A stretch of 64,000 nucleotides of DNA from assembly GCA_003640385.1 (NCBI GenBank), contig RCAB01000139.1, forward strand, positions 1 to 64,000, written 5' to 3'. Shown one piece after another: positions 23,421 through 36,596 of this stretch. The first letter of the stretch is position 1, and each line of letters begins with the position of its first letter. The notes beneath the pieces are model-generated. The model ran no database searches and was not told where the DNA came from. It saw only the letters and a list, made by a program, of their open reading frames with translations. The translations under genes were made by a program, and so were the position numbers. Source of the stretch: Setaria digitata (lineage: Eukaryota; Nematoda; Chromadorea; Rhabditida; Setariidae).

Positions 23421-25747
23421 CAAAATGCCGAGATAATTATTAGTTGCAGTCTCCTCGTTCTCGTGTGATATGTACATATGCTACAGTTTTTTGCAACTCT
23501 GTTGGAATTCGCACTTCATGTATCGAATGAAAAATGCTTCAGATTTCACAGTGCAGTCATTATGATCGTTAATGATTTTCGTCCTTTAATTTTCTCCAAA
23601 TTTTATTGAAAACTTATGAAAAAGGTGCAGTTCACCACTTCCCAATGATTTCGAATAGGGTAGTGTGGGTAGTGTGAAATTTCAAACTCACTCTCCATTG
23701 CTGTCAAGTCAAATAACAAAACTACAGGTAGTTTTCGCTATTGCCACTGAAAACCAGAAAGATCTAATCATACCATTATGTACGAAAATCAGCTGATCAG
23801 CCCCGTTATTTTGTGTTACAGTGTACCACACTTCTGCTAATTCTTCTGGCCAATGACTGCATACTCAAATTCTCAAATTTTGAATCGTAATCCTGGGATG
23901 ATCCTTAGTCTTTGTGGAATAATAAATGATTTTCTAGAGAAAATAAATTCTTGTAATTTTTTCACGTGAGGAATAACTAATTATGATTTGTAATATCTCT
24001 TCAAGTTCTGTCGGCTAACTGAATTTTTAAATCTGGCCACCTCAGACTAAATTGTTTTTAATTATTTGAACTTACCATAGCTCCAAAATTCAACATTGCC
24101 AAGTTTTTGTGGTAATCAGAATAACCAGAAAGAGAAATAGGAGAGAAGTTTGAGAAAAGTTTTGGCCAAAAAGTTAGATTTTATCTGAAATTTTAGTCCG
24201 GAATACATTTGTTTTTTGATGGAATATCATTCATTATGCACTCTTTGCTTTCGCTTACCAGAATCAATTTTGGCCTACAAGAATATCCAGACAAAATATG
24301 AGATTTACTTCAGGACAATCATCATTTTCCTATGAATCATTGAGCAGAGAACTGTTGGCTACATAATATTCTGGAACCGACTTATAAATCTCTACCTTAT
24401 ATTAATGACTTTTGCCAGAACTTTGGCATGTGCAAATTTTGACGTGTGCGTAGTAAACACTGAGAAGGAGACTGAAATTTGATGAAGATGTGCTTTCCTG
24501 ATCATGGAACAAGCAAGCGAAAAGCAGAATATTGGCAATTATGAATTCGTATGTAGAATTATTTGTAGTGAAATATCAATTACAGATGTTTGTTTGGATG
24601 AAAAAGCATTTGGTGAGAGGATGATTTTAGACTACTTTTGTTTTTTTTATGGAATTTATAATTTTTGTTTTTATAATTTCAATATAAAATGCATTTAACT
24701 GTTTACCTGTCCTCTTTTTTACTTAAACTCCCACAGTTTTACTACTGCAAGTATCAAGTGATTTCTTATGACAACTACCTGAATTTATCTTTAATTGACA
24801 CACAAATCCTCATTCATTTCTTAATTCATTTAAAATCAATTAAAAGAGTTGTTATTTTGTGTCGTTAATAACTCATTTAATTGTCTTCCACTCTACTGAT
24901 TTTTATTCTAACACCTGCTTATGATCTTGAAATTGACAAATAAATTTGAAAACCAAAAAAGTTAAGCGATTATTCCTCGATAAGTTTATGAAAGAAAAGT
25001 GAATATTACTTGAAGTGAAATTCCCATCAGATTAACTCTATTCGGTTATAATTGTTGGTAAGATATATTTTCGCACTGACTGAATCTTCTAGCTCACACT
25101 GAATATTACGGTGATAAGTGTTTCAGGTCTACTTGTTTCAGAAATGAATATCGTTAGTTGATAAAGCTGTCCTTTCGTCCTTAAAGCTGATATAACAAGT
25201 GAGGATTGCTTGAATAATTGATAAATAATTAAATTAATTTCCTGTCATGGTCGATTCGACTCTGTTAAGAACAGTTTGCTTTGATCACTAAATTTATTCT
25301 AGCTTATTGTATTGACCTAATCTTGCATATTTGGTTGATAATGCAGAACTGCCATTTCGTTCAGTTATTTCCCGTACAGTAAATAATTCTCTGCAGAACT
25401 ACTAAATTACTTAAGTCATTATTTTTTTTATTAAATTAGACGAAAGACAAAGACAAAGTTATTTTAAGAAGTTAGCAAACATTCTAATGGACATATTTCG
25501 ACCGAATTTTGTTAAAAAATTTATGATTTTTGGAATAAAAAGAAGTGCGCACACTCTCTAAATTTCAAAGGTGTTGCTCTCTGATTGATGTGCGAGCTCA
25601 TTCTTCAATGAAGTTCGCTTTTTAATAATTTACGTCAACTGACGTGGCCGCTTACCAAATATTTGATGTAGTATTTTTGATTTTTTTTTTTTGTTATTAT
25701 ATGCTTCAGAAGTTTACAGTTTTAAAGTTTTCAGAGGGGTCGTTCAG
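23421..25747. other. Intergenic, nothing supported
   Basis: AT-rich. A 64-codon frame at 24504 starts acceptably but ends in a Phe/Tyr/Asn run typical of chance, and no consistent splice partner was found. Confidence 0.4.
23923..23947 (+). promoter_or_regulatory. Candidate polyadenylation signals
   Basis: Two AATAAA hexamers (about 23923 and 23942) roughly 500 bp after the stop at 23420; candidates for the 3' end of the small membrane-protein gene. Confidence 0.25.
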
Positions 25748-25748
25748 A

Positions 25749-26217
25749 ATGGCTGAAATAAATTTCATAAAATTTTGGTGTGTATTGGTAAGTTCTCTAA
25801 AATTTGTTCATTTAGATTAAAACAAATTTATTACAATTTTTTTTCATCATCGGAACTTACCTGACAACTTATTTCATTCATATTTTGTGATTGTATATTT
25901 CGAATTATGATTGGTAGCAAAAATAATTTTCAAATTGACCGTTGAAATATAATTTGATGGCGGAGTACAATATAATACGAAGCTACTTGTAGCAGAATGG
26001 TTCATGCAAACTCACACGAGATCGTAACAGTAGCATGTTGTTAGTTCTGACTCTGAAGCAACTGTGAGTTGGAGTTCCTCAGTCAAATACTGAAGATAGT
26101 ATCAAATAGAATCAAACGAATTATCGGTTAGATTCTAAGATAGAAATCGAAAAAGAAATGCCTTACAGGTGGTCTCGGGTGTCTGATTATGAAACAGAGA
26201 CTCGAATAGGATGTTAA
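25749..26217 (+). CDS. Tentative three-exon gene for a 51-residue peptide
   Basis: An acceptor (ggtcgttcag) ends at 25747, one base before ATG at 25749. Exons 25749-25787 (donor gtaagt), 25996-26063 (acceptor tagcag, donor gtgagt) and 26169-26217 (acceptor cttacag) join in phase to a stop at 26215-26217, giving 51 residues. The peptide starts MAEINFIKFWCVL, has a short hydrophobic centre (SSMLLVLTLKQLW) and a charged end. All splice sites are good, but three short exons in AT-rich DNA can match by luck and no family is recognised. It may equally be a non-coding trans-spliced RNA. Confidence 0.25.
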
Positions 26218-26846
26218 AATCAAATAAGATATATTCTCAAACAAAACTTTTAGCTTAATCAATGACAGCTGTTCTTTCCTTAAATGAAATAGTGGGACTA
26301 ATTGTTTGTTTCCTCTGATGCTATCAGTGAATTCATATTACTGATAAATTAGTCATGGTAAACAATATTTCAGTATGATATAACTTCCATCATTTAAGCA
26401 TCACTTGCAAGAAGCGACAGCTTTACAAAATACATTTAATTCTGAATTTAATTAAAATCAAAATGTTCAATTCCATACACAAACAGACAGACAAGACAGG
26501 AAACGACATGTTGCAGTTATTCAAACTAATGAATATTTTTAGTGGTTTTAAATGAATTTTTCTCAGGCTATACTAAAGGGAATTTTTTATTTCTAAACTC
26601 GGAAATTAATCAAAAAGCTTCCTTTGGTTCAAGTAATGGAAGACCAAGATTAAATACTGCCACTGATTAAATACAACCGAAGATCCAGGAAGGGATCAAT
26701 TTCACCTTCAAAGAACAAAAAATGAGATGCTGGCTGAATATTTGTAACTATTTTATGTAAAATTGCTAATTAAACTTCTGAAATTCGAACTTGAGTTAAA
26801 TAATCACTTCAGTACGTAAAGTTTTCTACATATAGTCTGTGTAATA

Positions 26847-27181
26847 AATTCAAAGAAAATATTATAATAATGCGATGAATTCATCTTAATTAGACCGACC
26901 AGTTTGAAGTAATAATTAAATAAATAAAATTTAGATTTTGCTTTTAATTTAGATTCTTAGATTCTTTTGATTCATATTTAACTAATTTATAGGTGATTGA
27001 CTGCTTGGAGATGGTGCTCGACAAGCTTGATACAAAAATACAATGCAAAAAAAACAAAAAATTCAAAGAAAATATTATAACAATGCGATGATTTCATCTT
27101 AATTAGACCGACCAGTTTGAAGTAATAATTAAATAAATAAAATTTAGATTTTGCTTTTAATTTAGATTCTTAGATTCTTTT
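26847..27181 (+). repeat. 122-bp direct repeat, two copies 211 bp apart
   Basis: Copy 1 (about 26847-26968) and copy 2 (about 27058-27181) begin aaattcaaagaaaatatt and end tagattctttt with only two or three differences (ataataatgc/ataacaatgc, gaattc/gatttc). The 89 bp between them differ. There are no obvious terminal inverted repeats. Confidence 0.8.
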
Positions 27182-27182
27182 T

Positions 27183-27221
27183 AAACTTACGGAAAACTAC
27201 ATGCAAGTTTTCCGTAAGTTT
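27183..27221. repeat. Perfect 16-bp inverted repeat (hairpin)
   Basis: aaacttacggaaaact (27183-27198) pairs exactly with agttttccgtaagttt (27206-27221) over a 7-nt loop, directly abutting copy 2 of the direct repeat. No T-run pattern or gene end suggests a bacterial-type terminator; it is more likely part of a small repeat element. Confidence 0.75.
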
Positions 27222-29039
27222 TTTACTAATTAAATGAAATGCTGTGATAGTGAACGAAATGCAAGGAATGAAAGTCACTGATATATCAATAACTAAGGTT
27301 ATCTAGAACTGATTAGTGATATAAGCAGTGGTGATTGTGGTGTTCGTCATGAGAGTAAGTGAGATGGATCAGTCGTTTCTCACTTCTTGGCGTAGTATTT
27401 GAATGACAACTGCTGATACACTATGGTGATAACCACTTCACACATGATGAAAGTACTCGAAGCGAATATTTGCGAAGCAGTGAGTGATGTGAGCACCTTG
27501 ATTCTGAAGACTAGTTCTGCTTACTCGAAGTATAGCGTATCAGCAACAAGCTTATTGAGCTTCCTGTCCAAGACGCTTGTTTGCAGAAACGAATTTTGCT
27601 AATAAGTTCTGTGAGAGTTCATGTTTCAGCACGAAAAGCAACAACTTCAGTTCATTTCTTCTAATGTTAATTATGTTAGTGCATTATTGCTTTGGTTAAA
27701 TTTAGTTTTTTCAGACTAACTGTGCAGACGAACTATTTCTGTGTCCTTTTTCGTCTCCCTGATTTAACAGTTAATTTTAAATTTATATAAAAACTCTTGA
27801 AGGAAATTTCGTAATTTTAAGCTAACAGCTCAGTTCCGGGCTTTTATTTCTATCTCTTTAAATTTAATTTTATTTTCAAACTCCGCTTTTCTATTAGTTT
27901 AAATTTTTCTAGAAAATCTGTCCTCCATTCTGTTTTTCTGATCTAACATTCAATAAAATGAATTCTTCACCCAATTATTGGAAAATCACTATCGTCTTGA
28001 CTGTCATTTAGTTATGAGTCACATGAAATCTAGCAAAGCATAAACTTTTATTCGAAGTATTGAGCAAAACTCAAAGCGATGTTAAGTTTGAAACTTGGCT
28101 TTTTCTAGTGAATGCACAGAAACTGTGATATCAGAGAATATCAAAGAAAGGTCGTGATGCCTGGTCTTCTTCATGAAAACTAATATTGCATTTGATGAAT
28201 TCAGATTCTTTTGGCTATTTGGATGGCTTGTAACTTGACTAGAAATAGCTGAAGCAGCGAGGCATTGTGAACGCTATAATGAACAAGTGAAAGAATCCTG
28301 ACCGTTCTTAATGAGAGCAGAAATATGCTGTTTTCAAGAGTCTTGATAGTCAACTTGAATTAACTTCTCAAATCTATCAGAAATGGATTAACTGCAGCAG
28401 TACAAAATGTGGCAAAATCCAAATAGTCGGATGTTTAAAAATCTTTGTCCGTTTGAATTTCATACTAGCCTATGATATACTTGAAACGAAGTGATATATA
28501 CTCAGGAACAAAAGACAAATATCGGATCGGTGCCAAGACAACCAACAGGTTAGTAGTTGTACCACAGAAATACCAAAACTTAGTGCTTACATCAAAACAT
28601 ATGTGAGAATTCTTCTTTCATTCAAATATTTAAAAGTATTCAATTTTAACAGAATTTTACTTTGTTTAGCATTGCAGATCTGAAAAGTTGACAGTTACCA
28701 AATGGCAGTGATGAACTGAGAAATTTCAATCTTCCCATCATTAACTTGAGCAATATCTTTCTATTATCTTTCACTATTGTAGTGACAGCTATGTTGACAG
28801 CGTATTTTTATTAGTAAGATTTCCTGTTATTGACTGGAAAGTTTTCTTATCAGTAAGGAAATGATTTTTTTTTTTTTTTTTTCACTGCAAAAGAACGTTC
28901 CCTACTGAGAGTAAATGCTTCTAAAAAAACCTTCACACAATCACTATATATTTTTGAAAAAAAAAATAGATATTTATGTTTATTTTTGTGCGGAAATTTC
29001 GAAATTTCACCCATTTCGTAACACGAGTTTAACAGACGC

Positions 29040-29260
29040 TTGATTAATAATAATAATGAGAATAACGGTTATTTATTATTATTATTACTACTGTTATTAT
29101 TAACATCATTATTACTATTATTGTTATTATATTATTAAGCATCGTTACCAGTAATAATTTATCATTGTTGGTAACTCACTATTAATAATTGATATAACAA
29201 TAATAATAAATTGGTTAATAAATTGGCAGTAATTGCAATAATAATAACGATAAGAATAAT
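29040..29260. repeat. ATT/AAT trinucleotide repeat region
   Basis: Imperfect taataataat and attattattatt blocks in both orientations over about 200 bp, able to fold on themselves. The minus-strand Tyr/Ile/Asn-rich frame here is a product of the repeat. Confidence 0.65.
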
Positions 29261-29780
29261 AATACGGCATGAAGCAACAGATTTTCAATGACAGAGTGAT
29301 AATATCACGGGAAGGAAAAAAAAACTGGAATTCGAAAAGAAACATATCGTCGCACATAATAACAAAAAGATCAACTCCACTAATTCTTGAAAATTTGCAT
29401 ATGTTTCTGAAAATATCTAATTCTTAAAAGCCATTCTTTCTGGTATAAACAATGTTATCTGTGGGAAAAATTCTTGATCGAATAAGAAAACGTCGAACAT
29501 TTACGGGAATAAGTGTAAAATCAATTTTAAAATATGATCTACCGGTTGAAAATAGAGCAACTAATAATAACAGCGTGATAGCACTCGGTTTGGAAAGAAA
29601 AAAAAATTATTTATAAAAAATGGTTATTCCTAAACTGTATAAAGATGATGCTACTATCTCCTCTTGCGGAAATCATATTCCGGAAGATCGCCACGTTTTG
29701 CAACACTTTCGATGTCTAAAAATTTGAAAAATTGAAATGCATGAATTTAAATTTTAAAAAACTACGTTTAAAGTATGAAT

Positions 29781-32700
29781 TTATAAATAATACTTTTTGT
29801 CAGATAAAAAAAAATGACCATATTGCTCCTGTTGACAAGTCGCACCGAGATATCCCGGAGCACAAATACATTGGCCGGTAATTCGATCGCATACTGCACC
29901 ATTGTAACATTCGCATCGTTGTTCACAATTTTTTCCATAACGTCCTGGTCGACAAGCTGTAAAACACAGATTCTATTCAAATATTGCTTTGGAATGCCAA
30001 AGGTTCTAGAAATATGGTTTTAAATGCGAAAACAAAGCACAGGAAGCTTGAACGTACGTACCTTTCTTACATTTAAAACCATACAGTCCCAAAGGACAGT
30101 CGCATTCGCCTGTTTCTGGATGGCACTGAAATTCTCCACAATCGCAAAACAGTTGACAGTGAGGCCCATACGTATTGTTAGCACAAGATCGTTCACACTG
30201 AACAATTCACATTAGTGAAATTTAAAAAAAAAAAAGAAATATTTTCATCACAGATGAATTATTAGTTGCAAAGCTTTAAATCTTGTCAGAACAGTAATCA
30301 CAAATTTTTGATATAGGAGTTGCAAGGGCAAGAAAACGAGGATTAGTGATTTCTAGGAAGAAGATGAGATAAATTTTTTACAGCACTCCTTATAACCAAC
30401 GCACTGTTAATTATCTATATTTAATTATCTATATTGATTTAGATGAATCTTCAGATTTCTTAACTAGCAGAAACTTATGAAAATTTGCTTCTAGTGAGAT
30501 TCAAATAAATCTGGACTGAAGACCTGCTTCCCAAAATAACCCGAAGGACATCGACATTGGCCATCACTGGGATCGCATGTGGCGCCGTTCTGACAGTCAC
30601 AGCTTTGACTGCAATACCAACCGTAAAAGCCAGGTGGACATGCTGCAAAATAACTCTTTCAGGTACCATTTGGTTCAGCGCACAGTACTGAGAAGGAATA
30701 TTACTGGTTCGAATTCTACTTTTGCTTCTCAGATCTCTCGGAATATCTCAAACATGAAATCAAGTCCCAAAATTCATCCAAGTATCAATTTTCCTCATCT
30801 AATTCAAAACAAAAACTTCTTTCGACTTCCTTTGAGACTCAGCAGACTATTTCATCTATCACAGTCAATATTCGCGGAGTCTTTTCTTTACTTTGCATCC
30901 TAATTCCAATACAGGAGAAAAGTAAAAAAGCATACTGTACTGGCAGCGAGTACCATAACGACCTGATGGACAGTCACAGCAACCTTGCACGGGATCACAC
31001 TTAGCGCCACCGTAACACTCGCAGTCCAATGTACAATTGAGTCCATACTTGCCATCCGGACAGGGCTGGTCACAGGTTGCACCGCTATATCCCAGTGAGC
31101 ATCTGCAAAACAAATTACCTTTGCTATCTCCGAGAAAGGAATTCGATTCCCCGGAAGATGAGTGAATTTCGAGTGCGGGAGAGGCAAGATGAAGCGTACC
31201 TGCAGGCTCCACTTACTGGATCACAGTGCGCCTGATTAGCACATCGACATTTCTCGCGACAACCAGGTCCGAAGCGTCCCTCGGGACACACCTGCTGGCA
31301 CCGCAAACCGGTGAAACCTGCTGCGCAGCGGCACTGTCCCGTTACGCGGTCGCACGTGCCACCATTTTCGCACTGGCACAATTTTTCACACTTCTCTCCG
31401 AACCGATTCGCCGGACACTGCACCTCGCACTTGGTACCAACGAACCCCGGCGGACAGATGCACTGACCAATTGCTTTATCACAAGTGCCACCGTTCACGC
31501 ATTCACATATGCCATCACAGTTCAAACCGTATCGTCCCTGGATACACCTTGAAACAGGTCGGTAAGTAGTTCCATCTAGTTGAAACTGTTCCTAACTTGT
31601 GGTTCTGGGGAAAGGGAGAGCCATCCTGCTGGTTGGGGTCACTGAACAAAATCAAACGCTCATGGAAAAGGAAAGACTTAGACACTCATCTTGAGCACAG
31701 TCAATACCGGCATATCCCGGCTTGCAGTAGCATTTCCCGGTGATCGGGTCGCAATCAGCATTGAGTGCACATTCACACTGCTGTGCGCAATTCTCGCCAA
31801 ATGTTCCAAGAGGACAAAGCTCGGTGCAAGAATGACCGGTGTAACCATTGGGACAATGACAGCGGCCAGTAATATGATTGCATGGTTTCTGATTCGGACA
31901 TCGACATGCCGAAGCACAGTGTCTCCCGTAGTAGCCTTTGAGGCATGCTAAAATTTGCAATACTGGCTAATACATACATATCATAAATTCCTTCTTAACC
32001 TTCCAGTTGAAAAATGTAAGATAAAGCCTCCGAGCAAAAAGACCGATTTCTTCAGATTCCGTCACCAGAAGCATTAAAAATTTTCATATTGATTCAAAAC
32101 ATTTCATCTGTTGGTTTCTTCAAGACAAAAGACCGAAATATTCAGAAAAAAAATTTTACGTCGATTGCATTTGCGACCTCTCCAACCAGGTGCACAGTGA
32201 CAATGGCCGCTGATCGGATCACAATTCGCACCATTTTCGCATAAACATAATTCTTCGCAGCGTTCGCCAAACAGACCAGGAGGACAAGTGCGCTCGCATC
32301 TAAATTTAATTTTTTTGATAACCAGTTAGACATACACTCACATCTTAAAGTGACATTAGAAGTATTATGAAGAATGACAGTTTGCTTATGAAAAGATCTG
32401 GTCCAGTAGAAGTCTTGAACAGCGAATGGGACCAACTCTCAAATCATACAGCATTACAAACCTCTCTCCGATAGAACCAGGTAAGCAATGACAGGTACCA
32501 TCCGTACGGTTGCAACTTGCACCTCTCATGCAGTTACATTTCTCTACACAATTTATGCCATATTTCGCAAATGGACACACTAAAAAAAAAGAAAACAGAA
32601 CATGAAATTGATATATTTGATATACTTTGCGTGGAAAATGCAAGACTGAGCAGAATGTTAATCTAAGAAAGCTAATAATTCTGCAAAGAGAAAGGAATAA

Positions 32701-35700
32701 AAGATGGAAATAAGAGATTTCATGCCTAATTTTTCGTGCTTTAATGCAATCAAAAAATGCTTCTGATATTATCCAAACTTATTTTATCCTAAATTTTTCG
32801 CAAAAACAATTAAATTTCTGAAAACAGGGAAACTGTGCAATGCAAGCTATATAAATTTCAGATTTTCGTCGAAGTTAAATGAATGTTTCTAAAAATTTTA
32901 CTGAATTCACAAGCAGGTCCAGTCCATCCAGCTGTACATTTGCAGGTACCATCCTTGGAATCGCAGGTACCGTTGTTCATACAAAGACAATGGCCGTTGC
33001 AATTGGGTCCATAGAGATCAGATGGACATTCTGTTAACAAATATGACTTGTTCACTATCAAACAATGACATCTATGAAGTTTTAATTTACAGGTAAACAG
33101 ATGATTTACTTTCTTCGCAGTGGGCACCCATAAATCCTGCTGGACAATCGCAATGTCCAGTAAACCGATCACATATTCCACCATTCATACACAAACAGTT
33201 CTCTTTACAACCAATGCCCCATCTGAAAGCAGATGCAAAGCTCAATAAAAATATCGTCATTTCTTGAGCACTGTTGCTTAATCCCTAATTCGAAAATTCC
33301 CTAAACTTTCTGCAGTTTAAAAGTTCTAGGGTTTCACTAGAAACTAACTTCGAATACGGCATTGAGCATTTGAAAATTAAAAGAAAACCTGTCTGAAGGA
33401 CACTTTGTTCGACAGTTAACCCCAGTCCAACCTTCACTACAAAGGCATTCCCCGTTCACTGGATGGCACTTTGTGACGAGTGTCGCTACTTTGGTATCAT
33501 CTGAAGAAAAAGTTCAGTTCTGAGACAAAATTCCTTTATTCAAAAAGAATGAAAAGTAAAAACCAATGAATTAGGAAAATATATCAGCTGAAACAGAACT
33601 AGATGAAGAACAATCGCAGATCTTTTTACAACCATCGCCGTACCGTCCATCAGGACATGGTCGGTCGCAATTCCGGCCACGCCAGCCTGGGCTACAAGTG
33701 CATGCACCATTGATTGGATCGCAGGTGGCGTTGTTGCGACAAACACAAATGCCTTTGCAGCCGCTACCGAAATAGCCTTCCTCACATTCTGAAATAAACT
33801 GCGAAAGCAAAGTGAGTGAAAAAATAGAAATGAAAGATCCTGAAAGAAACGTCCCGAGATTTCCTCCAGTCCTTTTATTTGGAGCATAATAACCTAAAGT
33901 TTGCACTGTAGTTTACGAAAAAGACATTCTCTCACTTGTCTCCCCATTTGCTCAAAGTACGGAAGAAGTTCTCGAATTTTTCTGGTTTTAGAATTTGATG
34001 AAAAAGGAATAAGTTTGAGGGCTTCAAAAATCTACCTAAGTGACAGTTCTTGCCGCGATATCCTGACGGACATATACATTCTCCATCAATCGGATCACAC
34101 CGCACTCCATCATCGCAATTACACCGCTGGCTACAGTTGGCCCCGAAATATCCTTCTGGGCATGGTATGTCGCATTTTTCGCCACTCCAGCCGATTAGGC
34201 ATTTGCATGAACCATTTGAAGGATCACAATCAGCGCCATTGTGACAGTCACATAATTGCATGCAATCGATACCGAAACGACCTCTCGGACAAACTAGAAT
34301 TTCAATCGCATTATGAAGTTGGAGTCAAATTTGAAGTTGGAATTTACGAAGTTTCTGAACGACTAGCTGATTATGGTCACATATGGAGCAGCTCTTTTCG
34401 ACTAAAGAATGAATAATAGAACAATTATCAATGCATCTTCTGCCTAAAACCCTTGGCCATCTTATGGATGAAATGATTTTCTGGATATTATCATTTAAAA
34501 TTCCATTCACCAGTCCGTTAAGTTTTCGAGCTCATTTTAGGTTTTTTGCTTCTGTACTATTAAACACTGACCCAAAACACATTACGTATTATTTTTTTCT
34601 TTTGCTATAAAAAATTTCATGAACACATAAATTCTGAATAGGCCAATATGATAATAATTAATAAAATACTTTCACGACAAGTAGCACCATAATATCCAGG
34701 TGGACAAGTGCATGAACCATCTTTGCTATTGCAGGTACCATTGTTTTTGCAGGGACATTCATGCTGACAATTTGGACCATACAATCCAGCAGGGCACACT
34801 GAAATGATTCGAACTATTTGCTGGTTTTCAGATGAAAACAATGAATGGCTTCACAGGTAGAAGTAATTCAGAAATTCACAAAAAATCGAAACTAATGATA
34901 AGGTAGCTAAGAGTGGTGGTATTGAAAACTACTAACAGGCACAGAGAAAAAAATTCTGATTTAAGTAATATACTGTGGAGTGAAGTATAAATGTAGTGGA
35001 TACTACACTACTAGGAAGTGTTAATGTTCTCTTGCAGCAAACTAAACGTAATGAAACGTGTAACATGCGAAGAGCAAAACTCTTACTTAGACTGCTCCGA
35101 TATTTGCATTATGTTCGCACGTAATACTTCACGTAGCACCACTTGCATGCTTTAGGCAACTATATTTTCTGCATGCTTAGCGCATGCTTAAGAAACTAAT
35201 AAAAAAGAACAAAAATTGGTGGGCTCACTCTGTCTGCATGACACCCCGTAGTAGCCAGGACGACAGGAACATGTTCCGGTGACATGATGGCATATCTGAG
35301 GTGCATCTGACGGACATGCACATTTCTGGGTGCAGTTATATCCGTAAAAACCGCTAGGGCACGCTGAAATTGCGAGTTAAGATGACTGCATTCAGTTAGC
35401 ACTTTGCATCTCATATTTTTTAAAAAAACCGACTCGAATAAGGTAAAATGCAAAGTAAGAAAGGAAAACATAGAAACTGAATAAGATTCCGGACGAAGTA
35501 ACACCAGCTAAGCATGTGCTCAGTGCATTCGGCAAAGTGAATATGGCAGCTTTCTTGGACGTACGAACTTACTGCTTTGACATTGGTCTCCGGTATATCC
35601 CGGACGACATTTCTTAATACAGTCTCCAGTGAATGAATCACAATCCTGATTTTCATTACATTGACATTTTTTGACACAAGACGGTCCGTAGAAGCCAACC

Positions 35701-36596
35701 GGACAGCGCCGTCTGCAGAATGGACCGTAGAAACCGCTTTTACAAATGCATTTCCCAGTCTGTAATAAATCAAGTTTCCAGTTTCAGACGCCAACTGTTA
35801 TCAAAAAATATTGTCATCGGTAACGTAACTATCATCATTAAGTATGCCAGTACTCATTCCATCGTTTGAACTGTCAGACTACTACTCGACAGAAAGTTAC
35901 CTTTGGTTCGCAACCTTCCGAATATTCTCTTTCGCAATTGCACACATGACGACAGTTGCGACCGTAGCTGAATTGCGGACAACTCTGGTCACATTTCTCA
36001 CCGTAATAGCCAGCTGGACAGGAACAATAGCCATATTTTCTGTCACATCGTCCACTGCTACAGACCATCTGACATGGCAGGTTGCAGGAAGGTCCATAGA
36101 AGCCTGTATTGTTGTTACCAGAAGGTTCACGCAATGGTGTGATGCACAATAAATACTTCAAGATTGAATTTAAAAATATTAAATTCAATTTTAGGCGAGA
36201 AAAACGGAAAATCGGAAAGACAAACCAGCCGGACAACTGTCATCGCATTCGGCACCATCTGGACAGTCACATTCACCGGTAATGTGATTGCAGACTTGCC
36301 CCTTACATTCACATGCCTTTTTACAACCCAAACCCCAGGTGCCTTCAGGGCAAGAATCCTCACAGGTTATTCCTGTATATCCAGATGCACATTCACAACC
36401 GCTTTTATCACGGCGACATTTTCCTGCAAAAAACTTTATAGTTATGTCATAGAGATGCAAAGAAAACAGGAAACGAAATAGTTCCATTAAGAAGGTTAAT
36501 TATTCGTAATTAATCAACTGCGAAAAAACAAACCACCGTGTTTACAGTCAGCACATCTGTAACGACAGTCCTCTCCAAAGTGTCCATATTCGCAGG
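29781..36596 (-). other. MEGF6: MEGF6-like exons 16-34: laminin-type EGF repeats and C-terminus
   Basis: Exons 36534-36596, 36226-36423, 35901-36103, 35573-35759, 35229-35363, 34670-34798, 34036-34293, 33600-33788, 33389-33500, 33110-33222, 32902-33030, 32462-32579, 32160-32299, 31686-31947, 31200-31547, 30936-31102, 30524-30642, 30062-30197, 29781-29956. The repeating unit is C-P-x-G-x-[FY]-G-x-x-C then C-x-C-x-N-G-x-x-C-D-x-x-x-G-x-C-x-C-x-x-G-[YFW]-x-G. The last exon gives [14 protein letters not shown] and an 18-residue polar tail to the stop. Exons range from half a repeat to three repeats (31200-31547). Confidence 0.88.

Larger units (their letters stand above)
26218..29780. other. Intergenic, repeat-bearing
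   Basis: No gene supported. Contains the direct repeat and hairpin at 26.85-27.22 kb, a poly(T) run (28865-28882) and an ATT/AAT trinucleotide region (29040-29260). The last part is the 3' flank of the MEGF6-like gene, whose stop is at 29781-29783. Confidence 0.45.

Noticed and set aside
24504..24698. 64-codon plus-strand frame
   Set aside because: Second half is Phe/Tyr/Asn-rich chance sequence; the only intron that would tidy it is under 40 bp with weak support.
29145..29357. Tyr/Ile/Asn-rich minus-strand frame
   Set aside because: Encoded by the ATT/AAT trinucleotide repeat.
29781..36596. CED-1/MEGF10-type engulfment receptor as identity for the EGF gene
   Set aside because: No transmembrane segment or cytoplasmic tail with NPxY is present, and the Ca-binding EGF block matches MEGF6 instead.
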